A stretch of 15,961 nucleotides of DNA from Botryococcus braunii (lineage: Eukaryota > Chlorophyta > Trebouxiophyceae): NCBI GenBank assembly GCA_002005505.1, contig MVGU01001963.1, forward strand, positions 1 to 15,961, given 5' to 3'. This document shows, in pieces, positions 7,895 to 15,961 of this stretch (position 1 is its first letter; each line of letters begins with the position of its first letter). A program made the position numbers and the translations under genes. The notes beneath the pieces are model-generated. The model saw only the letters and a program-made list of their open reading frames with translations, did not search any database and was not told the origin of the DNA.

Positions 7895-8430
7895 TTATGT
7901 GTATCTTCTCAAACCTAGTGAATCACGATGACCAACAAACACGGGCTTAGCAAGTGGCTTGGTCATAATGTCAGCCACATTTCGAGCAGATTCTACATAG
8001 AGGATATCTACCTGCCCAACTGCCATAGCTTCCCTAGCATAGTGGAAGCTACTGCAAATGCTTTGTGAATTTGAATAAAGGGGGTTCCGTAAATTGGAAA
8101 TGCATCCTTGGTGTCACAGAAAATTTTGACTCTCCAAGTGCAGCTCCCTATCTCTTCCAAGAAGCCCTAAGCCAGTTGGCTTCCTTCACAATATGGCCGG
8201 CTGCCATAAACTCGGCTTGCACAGTTGAGGTAGCAACTGAGCTCTGCTTCTTGCTTCCCAAACCACGGCACTACCATAGACTGATAGAACATAGCCAGTG
8301 GTGGATACCTGTGGTCCAGGTCCCCAGCATAATAGCCTTTTAGCTCAGGCCCCTTTCCACCCAGAGTAAGAGCTAATTCTCTGGTATCTCTCAAGTACTT
8401 CAGCACTCGGAATGGCCTCATTCAGTGTGA
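7895..8430 (-). pseudogene. Copy B RNase H domain and pol C-terminus
   Basis: The RNase H of copia pol degrades RNA in RNA/DNA hybrids. Minus-strand reading gives VLKYLRDTRELALTLGGKGPELKGYYAGD, then W-F-GKQEAEL and STVQAEFMAAGHIVKEANWL, then FHYAREAMAVGQVDILYVES, and finally ARNVADIMTKPLAKPVFVGH. The ADIMTKPL box is the standard end of copia pol. The stop is TAA at 7897-7895. At least three frameshifts lie in between and a segment around 8070-8150 reads out of frame. The tail sits 22 bases from the 3' LTR, so the 3' end of the gene is complete in length but not translatable. Confidence 0.85.
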
Positions 8431-8439
8431 GGTAGTGGG

Positions 8440-9422
8440 TGTCATTCTATACCTTGACAACACTCAACAGCCTGGAAATGTCAGGCCGGTTCGTATTGGC
8501 AATGTATAGCAACGATCCCAATCAACTCACAGTACGATGACCAGGTGGCAGAGGGGTACCTGCCCCATGTGACAAACCATCTGAGGACTCGGGTCTGCTG
8601 CTAGCCACGAAGTCCTTGGACATGGGGTATCAACCACACGCCCATCATACCCACGCCAAACTTTCCACAAGAGCATCAATCTTGGGAGTGCAACTCATGA
8701 AATAGTGCTCTGAACTCTATTGCGTAAGACCTGACACCCAGAAATCATTCACCTCTCCAATCATGAATGTGAAGTCCTTCTTCAACAACTCTTTCCCCAC
8801 TCAATCTCTGCAACACTCTGGCAACTATGAGAAGGTCATCACATAACCAGAATAAAGGACAGGTTGCCATCAGGGGCCCTCCTGATGTACACCCCGCATC
8901 ACTCTTGCAACACTATACCCCATCACTCACTTGTCGTCAAGGTCTTGTGCCAGCCCTGGGGCTTGTTAAGACCATAGAGTGCCTTCCTGAGTTTGCACAC
9001 AACCTCGTGTTGCCATTCTCAAATCCTGGTGGTGAGTCACATAGAACTCTTCCTCCAACTTCCCATTGAGAAAGCGTCTTGATATCCACTTGGTGGATCT
9101 CAAGATTCTGTGTGGCAGCTACTGCCAGTACAGCCCTCCTTGCCCCACAGCTGCTGGTGGGTGCAAATACCTCCCCAACATCTATCCCAGGGATCTGTCT
9201 ACACCCCTGGGCAACCAATCTCGCTTCAAAGCGAGTAACATTCCCATGTGCATCATTTTTAGTGGAGAAGATCCAATGGACAGGAATAACTTTCTGTCCA
9301 TGTGACCTGTCCACATATTCTAGAACCTCATGGGTATCAAGGGAATCCATCTCTTCCCTCATTGCTTGTTGCCAAAAATCCCACTGAGGGGAGCATTTGG
9401 CTTCCCTCAGGTTAGATGGCAC
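8440..9422 (-). pseudogene. Copy B reverse transcriptase (RVT_2), YVDD lost
   Basis: From 9422 downward one frame gives SNLREAKCSPQWDFWQQAMREE, then VIPVHWIFSTKNDAHGNVTRFEARLVAQGCRQIPG, DVGEVFAP, LAVAATQNLEIHQVDIKT; these are classic copia RT residues with the first catalytic Asp at 9085-9087. A one-base deletion then shifts the frame before AFLNG. The catalytic YVDD site (8835-8848) has lost two bases and now reads into stop codons. Farther on, GSLLYIANTNRPDISRLLSVVK (about 8450-8520) is the conserved region before RNase H. This 3' half is unusually dense in one-base deletions compared with copy A. Confidence 0.87.
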
Positions 9423-10584
9423 GTGAACCTTTCCCAGCTTGACATAGGTACATTCTGTACCTTATGCTGAGACTCTGCAGTACTGTCAGCACTCCTTGGA
9501 CTGTTGTCTTTTATATCCCTCTGATCTCGGTTCCCAGAATAAGGTACATTTTGTACCTTAAGTTGAGACTCGGCAATACAGCCAGAACTGCCAGATCCCT
9601 TCCCAACTCTCTCTCTCTCTCTTGGACTGCCAGACTCATGCGCTCCACCGTTACAATCTCTCACCTTTCTCAATGCGGTGGAAGCAGCAGCTCTCTCTCT
9701 CTCCTGGACTCACACCTAGGTACACTACTCTGACTTTCCTGAGCTGCGCCTATTGTGTCAGACTGCACCCCATAAGCATGATTGGCTCCCAGCTCAAATT
9801 GGCTACATGCTTCCCCTGCTGCTGGCACTTCTAGCCCACTACTCTCCTCGCTAACATCTTCTCCAAGCATAGCCTCCCCTGTCTCAACCTGCCTCTGCAA
9901 ATCAGGGAGACCCACCAAGGGAGGCTCACTCACAAGTACCTGGCCTGAGCCAGGGTCATGCATGGGGACCCCTACTGAGTACCTCCTAGCCTGGCGCTGT
10001 TCATAGCGCTGATCCCTTGTGAGGGTGGTTCCAGGGGGAAGTCTATGTTGAGACTTCCCCTGGAACCTGACCCCCTCCTGCATCCTCTGCAGTTTGTCCA
10101 GTTGCGATTGCGCTTCAGCACCCCCCCCCCCCCGAGGTAAATTTTGAAGATGTCCCAGCACTGACCAGGACTTTTGTGAGGTCGCTGAGGTGGCAGGGGA
10201 ACCATCATGGCTGCTTGGGGCTCCAGCCACAGGTCCGACTGAGCTCGTCAGCCTGTTGTGGTCCTCTGCAGAGCTGGCAGTGGTAGCAAGAGATCCAGTG
10301 GGCTTGCGCTCCTCCACTAGGTCATCCTCAGCTTCCCAAAAAATTCACGGGAATGGCTGTTGGTGTGCTAGGGACATTAAAATTGCCTCCCTTGCCATGC
10401 GAGGACACTCCTGAGAGCCATTGAGGAGATCCGGGTTGCACCTTAGACATACCCACTCTCTCCCCCCCCCTCTCAAATGCTCAAGGAACGTAACGTCCCT
10501 GCTCTCTTTCCATACACCATTGCCTACGTACACTCCATAGGCCTTAGACTGTGGGCAATACCCAGTGAACATGCCTGGAATGGT
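9423..10584 (-). pseudogene. Copy B integrase C-terminal part and Ser/Gly/Pro-rich linker to RT
   Basis: The long low-complexity stretch reads GMFTGYCPQSKAYGVYVG and VTFLEHLRGG at its start. It continues as a Ser-, Gln- and Gly-rich linker including RDQRYEQRQARRY and SEESSGLEVPAAGEA. Before RT, a peptide of the form ESQ(L/H)KVQNVP occurs twice (9541-9571 and about 9446-9475), each encoded by a palindromic AAGGTAC...GTACCTT. Two cytosine runs on the plus strand, 13 bases at 10121-10133 and 9 bases at about 10466, are expanded relative to copy A and shift the frame. Confidence 0.7.
10121..10133. repeat. 13-base poly(C) tract (poly(G) in the element)
   Basis: Copy B has 13 consecutive C where copy A has 6 at the equivalent site (about 3340). 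In the element's sense strand this is G13 within the IN-RT linker and it breaks the reading frame. Replication slippage or a sequencing length error are both possible. Confidence 0.8.
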
Positions 10585-11390
10585 CTATGGTCCAAATACA
10601 GACCGCTGACCTTGGGGAACATGTGCCACACAGCCCCATGTGCGCAAGGAAGCAACATCAGGCTTTACCCTATAGAACATCTCAGTAGGGGTCAGAGGTC
10701 TGCCTGTGGTGGGGCCGACGTTGTAAAGGAGAGTGGCAGACTCCAATGCCTCCTTCCATAGGGAAGGATCTGCTGCAGCGTGCACCAATAAGGTCCTTGT
10801 GCGCTCCTTCAGTGTCCGATTCATGCGCTCAGCAAGTTCATTTTGCTGAGGCGTGGATGGAGCTGATGTCTCCATTTTAGTGCCCTGCTGAGCACAAAAT
10901 TCTTTGAACTGCTGATCCAGAAATTCTGTCCATCTATCAGATCTCACACACTTCACCACTTTCTCATGAAATGTCAGCCAGTATTTCAAGAGCTCAATGA
11001 GGGCCTTGGGAATGACTTCTTTCGACTTCACTGCCAAGGAGGCTATCATATGAGATTTTTCATCAACCACAGTAACCCAAAACCGCTCTCCCGTGATGGC
11101 AGCTTGTGAAATGGGCCCCACATTATCCACGTGCACTCGATCTAACACACTCTCTGCAGGTCTGGATGAAGCTGGAAAGGGGGGGCGAGCATGCTTGCCT
11201 TGTATGCAGGACTCACACTGGGTAGGACACTCTGAGCATGGAGCAAGAGACACATGAATCCTAGTTACCAAATCTTCGTTGTCCAATCTTGTCATGTTCT
11301 TAACACCAGGATGACCCAACCTTGCATGCCACAGTAGTCTATCTATACACACGTGTCCTTTCCTAGCATGATACGAGGCAGCATGAGGAC
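10585..11390 (-). pseudogene. Copy B integrase: pre-integrase zinc domain and DD35E core
   Basis: A single open minus-strand frame (down from 11781) encodes the HHCC domain (WHARLGHPG, then CESC) and the rve core. The catalytic triad is present: D in VHVDNVGP (11125-11127), D in VRSDRWTEF (10936-10938), E in LAERMN (10828-10830), with 35 residues between the second D and E. Conserved GERFWVTVVDEKSHM, STPQQN and PLTPTEMFY flank it. The usual Gly after SDR is Trp, and QQNG is QQNE; both are changes from copy A at well conserved positions and may impair activity. The frame ends by a shift near 10585. Confidence 0.88.
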
Positions 11391-11459
11391 TGGACTGTGG
11401 CTGCGCAGCATGCTGGCTCAGGACTGGACACACCCATTCTAAAAAAAACATCCCTCGCT

Positions 11460-11781
11460 CTCTAGCTATCTGACCAGACCAGCCTGCTGGGCCTTTCATG
11501 GCCGTGTAGCCACCTGCACTGTCAGTGAGGAATGACGCTCCATCCTCAATGGCTCCTGTGACAGAAATAAGATTAGTGTGTGTAGTGGGCACACACTGCA
11601 AATTATGCAGCCAAAACACCTCTTGTCTGGCATTGATCAGACACACAGACCCAGTTGCAACTATCCCTCCCTTGGCGTCAGAAGTGGCCAAGTGAAGAGG
11701 GAGGGGTTGGGCATGCATGACAGGATTGTGGAGTAACGACAGATCATTTACTAGGTGCACCGATGCACGACTATCTATCAG
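11460..11781 (-). pseudogene. Copy B aspartic protease, active-site motif mutated
   Basis: The retropepsin domain is in frame with the integrase downstream. The motif reads LIDSRASVHLVND (LIDSRA at 11764-11781), where copy A has LIDSGA. The Gly next to the catalytic Asp-Ser is replaced by Arg, which should abolish the protease. Directly upstream, at 11782-11784, a TGA replaces the TGG (Trp) of copy A and separates gag from the protease frame. The remaining domain (LHLATSDAKGGIVATGSVCL...LISVTGAI) is intact. Confidence 0.87.
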
Positions 11782-13024
11782 TCACGATGTACTGCAAGCC
11801 TCATGAGACGTAGGGGTAAGCACATTCAACGAAATGAACATAGGCTCACCAGCACCTGGAGGAGGTGGTGGTGGGAGATGCCAGCCTGGGAAGAAAGGCT
11901 GGCATGGGCAGATAGTGGACACAGATCCAGCAGCATGTGAGGTTGACACGGGAGGGCCTCCTCTGGATTGGCCAGCATGCCACCAGCTGGCTTGTTGCCG
12001 AGGAGGTCCAGGGCCCCACCACGCAGCCGGGCCCGCACTTGCAGCTTGCATTGTGCCATGTAGGGCTTGCAGCCTCTTCAGATCCAGACACTCTTTCCAG
12101 AAATGTCCTGTCCTGTTGCAGAAGCGACACGCCAGTTCCTCCTTTGGCCTCTTGCCACGTCCAGACCCTCGCCCCCTGCCTCCAGCGTTGTGAGCAGAAG
12201 GGCCATAGGGGGCCTGACCATCAGCAGGTGCTCCAGCTCCCACTCCCGGTGCTGCTCCAGCGCCCGGTGCAGCTCCAGCGCTTGAGGAGGCCCAGGGATT
12301 CCACCCTGAGCTGGTACGGCTGTTGCTGCTGCTGCCACACCTGCTGCAGCTGATGGTGTGACGTGCACCGACTCTGCCAACGGGATATCCTGGTACTCCA
12401 AGTTCTCAATGGCAGTGAGGATCGTCTCCAGCACGTTGTAGGGGTCTGACTTGGCGGAGGTAATCGCCAAGGCGTCATTCTGCAAGACTGCAGGTAGCCC
12501 TTTATACATATACCTGCAGATCTGGTGATCGCCAAGCTGATGGTTATTGGCTTCCAGGGAGGCGGCAATACTGATGACTCGGTGGCACCATTCTTGCACT
12601 GTCTCTCCCTTCACCATGCCTTGTTTGAGCCCATTGATCCACTTCTCGTTTATATCCCTGTCCTTCCCTCCAGTGCAGCGGTCTGCCATCCACTGAATGA
12701 AGTCAAAAGCGCTCCCCCGCTGTTTGACTTCGTCCTGCCACATGGGTGGGACAGACTGTAAAATGAAATGTCTTACTGCTGCGTTCTCTGCAGTCTTCGG
12801 CATGGGTGTCTCCAAAGCTCCCATAGCTCCCTTCTGCATTGCGCAGGACTTTAGCTCTTCACGCCATGCCCTGAAATTAGTGCGGTCAGCCTTCAGCTGC
12901 GTAGACATCTTGGGATTGGAGGAGTTCATTGTGTATGCATACGAGCTGGCTGCAGGCCTCCAGTGGTCTGTCCTGACTGTCCAGCTCCTGAGGAGGCTGT
13001 GCTGCCTCCTGCTGGTGTTCCCAT
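11782..13024 (-). pseudogene. Copy B gag with intact zinc knuckle, three frame breaks
   Basis: The likely start is ATG at 13024-13022 (MGTPAGGST), comparable with copy A. Leader and body are out of frame through a one-base loss near 12955 and a one-base difference near 13002. The main body (MNSSNPKMSTQ at 12929 downward) is open for 283 codons with FRAWREELKSCAMQKG, QWMADRCTGGKD, MVKGETVQEWCHRV and NLEYQDIPLAES. A one-base deletion near 12283 shifts the Gly/Ala tail. The next frame (12243-11785) has RGRGSGRGKRP and a complete CCHC knuckle CRFCNRTGHFWKEC (12088-12129, CX2CX4HX4C), which binds RNA in related gags. It ends at the TGA before the protease. Confidence 0.88.
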
Positions 13025-13487
13025 AGTCCCTGTACTGCTGGGATTACTTCCAGAAGCCTTGCTTTGGGAACGAGTTTGAGGTCCGGTCATACACTTCACT
13101 TTCTCTCACAGCGTTCAGCCTGACACAGCTGATTTAAGCATAACCTTCCGGCGTACACCACAGCACTTCCAAGTATTCCACCCTATCGAGGTCTAGCATG
13201 TAAACTTGTGTAGCTTAATATGCAAAATGTTCTTCAGTAATTCAATCGCCTGACCACCCGGACCTACTGACGGTCTCACAATAACGACGACAGGTGATAA
13301 ACTCAGGTCACTTCACGATAAAAACTTCCCAAGAGATTGAAGGCTCTGTAGGTAGGCCTTCTGAGTGAATATCCAGTTGTTCCTTTGTTTCCTCTTCTTG
13401 CCGTCAGGCGAGTCCGTGGAAAACCCAGTACAGATGCATCCGATGATGACATGTACTCCTGACTGCGCTTGGCTCAGCTGGAAGGGC
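13025..13487 (-). other. Copy B 5' leader between primer site and gag
   Basis: This untranslated leader is colinear with copy A's leader. Copy B has a short extra segment near 13203-13213 that A lacks. No reading frame or known motif can be supported. Confidence 0.6.
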
Positions 13488-13501
13488 GTGGGCCCATAAC
13501 C
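13488..13501 (-). promoter_or_regulatory. Copy B primer-binding site (initiator tRNA-Met anticodon half)
   Basis: The 14-base GGTTATGGGCCCAC (minus) is identical to copy A's site, directly abuts the LTR end, and is complementary to the initiator tRNA-Met anticodon arm. The adjoining GGAAG (plus, 13480-13484) also resembles the tRNA sequence just 5' of that arm, so pairing may extend imperfectly. Confidence 0.87.
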
Positions 13502-13528
13502 TGTAAAAGGTTATGGGCATTGGCGTAT

Positions 13529-13663
13529 CCTGTACGAGGCAGACAGGTCGTCAGTATACGAAGTTACTCCAGCTGCAGTCCATACGACTGTCTGCTGAGT
13601 ATCATGCACAACTGTTGGACAAGACTAGCATCTGGAAATGCCCAGCATCTTTCACAACCAGTT
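13529..13663 (-). repeat. LTR repeat R1, copy B 5' LTR
   Basis: This 135-bp unit has intact hairpin arms GCAGACAGGTCGT (13539-13551) and ACGACTGTCTGC (13584-13595). It is nearly identical to R2 of the same LTR but clearly different from the copy A units between the arms. Confidence 0.9.
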
Positions 13664-13854
13664 CCGTTACATCATTGTATTGCACTCAAGCATCGATCAA
13701 GCAATTACTAGATAAGGCTCTAGCGGCTACGTTCAAGTACATGCCTATACTCCCTACAGTCACTATCCCTTGTCTGTTTAAGTGACTACAGGGTACACTA
13801 AGCTTGTTTACTCTCACAATAGCACAATGACACAACAGACACTGCCGCACCGCA

Positions 13855-13988
13855 CCTGTACGAGGCAGACAGGTCGTCAGTATACGAAGTTACTCCAGCT
13901 GCAGTCCATACGACTGTCTCTGAGTATCAGGCACAACTGTTAGACAAGACTAGCATCTGGAAATGCCCAGCATCTTTCACAACCAGTT
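13855..13988 (-). repeat. LTR repeat R2, copy B 5' LTR
   Basis: This second unit is 134 bp and matches R1 with a handful of changes; the right arm has lost two bases (CTGTCTC for CTGTCTGC). It lies next to the outer LTR end. Confidence 0.9.
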
Positions 13989-13998
13989 GGCATTCACA

Positions 13999-14270
13999 AC
14001 GGTGGGCAGCCTTAAGAGTTCACCCGACAAACGTGTAATCTAATCACATTGTACCTTATGTTTGAAAGCGTCCAAACTACGTGTCTCAAGTACTTATGTC
14101 TCATGACCATATCCTAATAGAGCACACATGAAGATCACTTAAGGCGCAAGGCATTCACTAGTAATGTTCAGAACTCAACATATGGTGTTCGGACCATACT
14201 AGTACTTTTGTCTGTGCACGGTCATCTTTTCCAGGAATATTACATTTTGGTGGCCCATATCCTAGTCGGT
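13999..14270. other. Right flank of copy B, related to the A/B spacer
   Basis: Starting directly at the LTR edge, this sequence shares ordered blocks with 7163-7350, including GTAATCTAA, ATTGTACCTTATGTTT, ACGTGTCT and TATCCTA. After about 14120 a stretch of about 75 bases has no counterpart, then weaker matches return (GTACTT, TCTG(T)GCACGG, TACATT). No coding sequence was seen. Confidence 0.6.
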
Positions 14271-15040
14271 GGACTTGCCATGTTGGTTGTTGATCCTCTT
14301 TGACGCTTAAGTGTGTCTTGCTGATGGTGTCGATGCTTACGTGTGTCTTCGTTGCTGCCTGTCGTTCTATTTGGGTTGTTTCTCATTAGTTCGAGATCAA
14401 CAATACCTTGGTATCAGTTCATGGACTTGGTTGGGAGAATCCGTTTTCGCACCATATAAGTCCGATGACGGGGATGGTTGTGGCCTGCGAGGGTTGACGC
14501 CGAGCTTGGTGTGTGGATCCAAGCAAGAAAGTTCGGATTTTTCTGTAATCTTTCTATGCGTTTGGCTCCGTCGTTTCGTGAGACGGTGGGGAGAAGGTGG
14601 CATTCACGATGGTGAGTGTCATCCCCTCATTTGGCTTGCTTTGGGTTACTAACCCTTTGCAAACACTTTCAAATTGCATTGCCCTGATGAAACTTTGGTG
14701 TTTCAAGCTTATCGTTGGGGTTTTGATGGTAAAGTGTCAACTTTTCCGGATGCGGATCCTACACGGGTATGACGAGGTCTTGCTTTGTTGATTGGCGGCG
14801 AGTAGCATGGAACTAGAAGTGCTCGTTATTTTAAAAGGCTCTTTTAGTGCTCGGTTGGCTCAGTAGTGATTTATGGGGCCGTTGGAAAATGCCAAAAATG
14901 TGGATTGAGCTTTGCATGGAGGTTTTGCTTCCATCATTGCTTAATGAAGGATTTGTTCTTTTGTGTTGCGGCACATTGGACACATCTTTTGTCTGCCTGG
15001 CCCAGTTGCCTCTGCTCCTTGCCCGCATTGGCCATCGACC
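14271..15040 (+). other. Non-repetitive T/G-rich region with a weak candidate spliced reading frame
   Basis: One plus-strand frame is open from the TAA at 14308-14310 to 14652 without an in-frame ATG. A GTGAGT donor-like site at 14612, a TTACTAAC branch-like site at 14646-14653 and the first following AG at 14706-14707 would define a 96-base intron. Splicing would keep the frame and add AYRWGFDGKVSTFPDADPTRV before a stop at about 14771. I recognise no protein family. A second open frame (14847-15119) is also without motifs. Chance is a realistic alternative for both. Confidence 0.2.
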
Positions 15041-15045
15041 GTTAA

Positions 15046-15061
15046 CCACGTGGACACGTGG
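15046..15061. promoter_or_regulatory. Paired G-box inverted repeat
   Basis: CCACGTG-GA-CACGTGG forms a perfect 7-bp inverted repeat with two CACGTG cores (15047-15052 and 15055-15060), followed by a half-like AACGTG at 15067-15072. CACGTG with CC/GG flanks is the classic plant G-box bound by bZIP and bHLH factors. It sits upstream of a purine-rich GA tract (15073-15100), as is common in plant promoters. Which gene it would control is not visible. Confidence 0.5.
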
Positions 15062-15072
15062 TGGGCAACGTG

Positions 15073-15961
15073 TTTTGGGGGAGGGGAGAGGGAGAGGAAA
15101 AGCTTACGCTGGGAAGTGAGAAGAGAAAAAGAGATGAGGCTTACGTTGGCAGGTGACAGCTGTGTACCCGTCTGCATCTCATCAGGCCTTTGGGCTGGGT
15201 TGATGTAATTCCTTCGAAGAAAAAAAGCTTCCTTCCTTGCTCCTTCTGTGTTTGGTTTCCATCTGACGACCTCGTGGTCTTCTCTGACCAGTGACTGTGA
15301 GTAGGGGAACGAATCTGACGCTCGCATGGAGTAGAATTCCTTAACCGATTCATTTCTTAAGATTCTAGCACGTTAATTCCATCTTCTGATTTCCAATCGA
15401 TTTCAGTTTTGGTCCATTTTTTGTGAGGTACTTATTGTAAATTCTGTAATTCGCTCACGAATTCTACGGTTGTTTGACTCACGAAATCTCCACCTGTCAG
15501 GTCTCATACCGGTTTTTGATCGAGTGGCTTCATTGACACTCGTTCCCGGCAGTCTTGCCCTGAATTAGAGATCGTAAAGGTTATTATTTTTATCAGCCAA
15601 TCACAGGTCTTCAGGGAAAGGTGGTGTGAAAGTGTTGGCGATGCTGTAAGTACGGTGTAAGAGGGGAGGTGTGGGGGTGTTGCGGTAGAGCGTTATAGAA
15701 GGTTCTTGCCTGGAGAAGTCGGCGGAGCCTGGGTTAAAGTGACCGCGTAACGTGTGTGAGGGGGAGGTTGTGGGGAGTGTTACCGCTTGCTTTGAAGAAG
15801 GTGGGAGGGGACTCAAATAAGAGGGACGGGTCTTGCCTGCCGGTTTTCAAGGTTCCGGGTTGCGGGAGTCTGCGCGAAAAATATCTTACGCTATTCAGCC
15901 ATGAAGGCCATTTCAAGCGCTGCTTTTGATCTATGATTCAATGTGGAAGGTACGCTTTTCT
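15073..15961. other. Right end without a recognised gene, possibly promoter/5' UTR
   Basis: A GA-rich tract follows the G-boxes at 15073-15135, and pyrimidine-rich CTTCCTTCCTTGCTCCTTC lies at about 15229-15247. No TATA box or long frame stands out. At the far right an ATG at 15901 gives an 11-codon frame (MKAISSAAFDL) ending at 15936, and a second ATG at 15941 is followed after two codons by a donor-like AAG-GTACG. These could be the 5' end of a plus-strand gene beyond the window, but nothing confirms it. Confidence 0.3.

Larger units (their letters stand above)
7383..13998 (-). mobile_element. Ty1/copia LTR retrotransposon, copy B (structurally complete, frames broken)
   Basis: This is a full-length copy of about 6.6 kb on the minus strand: 5' LTR (13998-13502), half-tRNA primer site, leader, gag, protease, integrase, RT, RNase H, polypurine tract, and 3' LTR (7872-7383). 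LTRs have TG...CA ends and resemble each other at roughly 95 percent by eye. Coding is interrupted by many one-base indels, a stop codon and a Gly-to-Arg change at the protease active site, and loss of the YVDD box. Integrase residues D, D, E and the gag zinc knuckle survive. The flanks TATGG (left) and ACGGT (right) are not a matching target duplication. Confidence 0.92.
13502..13998 (-). repeat. Copy B 5' LTR
   Basis: This 497-bp LTR has TG...CA ends (element sense TGTGAATG...TTTTACA). Boundaries are set by the primer site on the inner side and by the end of similarity to the 3' LTR on the outer side. It contains R1 (13529-13663), a TATA-like GAGTATAGG in the element's sense at about 13745-13752, and R2 (13855-13988). 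Confidence 0.9.

Noticed and set aside
14409..14417. TGGTATCAG resembling the usual plant copia primer site
   Set aside because: It matches only the first nine bases, has no LTR next to it, and the real primer sites are at 6646 and 13488.
15901..15936. Short frame MKAISSAAFDL as a gene start
   Set aside because: It stops after 11 codons; at most an upstream open frame, so it is mentioned only within the right-end description.

Overview
The window is eukaryotic repeat DNA, most likely from a green plant or streptophyte alga. The evidence is two long Ty1/copia-type LTR retrotransposons, a TA-flanked MITE and a paired G-box at the right. No bacterial-type operon, rRNA or tRNA gene was seen, and no host gene can be called with confidence.

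Layout. Bases 1-1257 are anonymous AT-leaning DNA with a perfect 10-bp inverted repeat at 252-283. A 131-bp MITE with perfect 16-bp terminal inverted repeats and TA target duplications lies at 1260-1390. Two related copia elements follow, both on the minus strand, so their 5' ends are at the higher coordinates. Element A spans about 1525-7162 and has lost the end of pol, the polypurine tract and the start of its 3' LTR. Element B spans 7383-13998 and keeps all parts in order: 5' LTR, primer-binding site, leader, gag, protease, integrase, reverse transcriptase, RNase H, polypurine tract, 3' LTR. Both are broken by many one-base insertions and deletions, and some catalytic motifs are mutated. 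A 220-bp spacer (7163-7382) separates A from B, and a related sequence follows B's 5' LTR from 13999 on. Bases 14290-15961 are non-repetitive as far as can be seen, with a weak candidate spliced reading frame (14311-14770) and a G-box inverted repeat (15046-15061).

How the parts work together. In an intact ancestor, gag would form the particle, protease would cut the polyprotein, and RT/RNase H would copy the RNA. Priming appears to come from the anticodon part of initiator tRNA-Met (a half-tRNA primer, as known for Drosophila copia and yeast Ty5) rather than from the tRNA 3' end usual in plant copia elements. Integrase would insert the product. Neither copy can now do this alone.

Most notable: (1) in both 5' LTRs the U5 end carries a perfect inverted copy of the primer-binding site, giving an 11-bp hairpin across the LTR/PBS junction; (2) each LTR holds two copies of a 135-bp repeat containing a 12-bp-stem hairpin, identical within an LTR but clearly different between A and B; (3) the sequence outside both 5' LTRs is related. 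Similarity statements are by eye, not computed.
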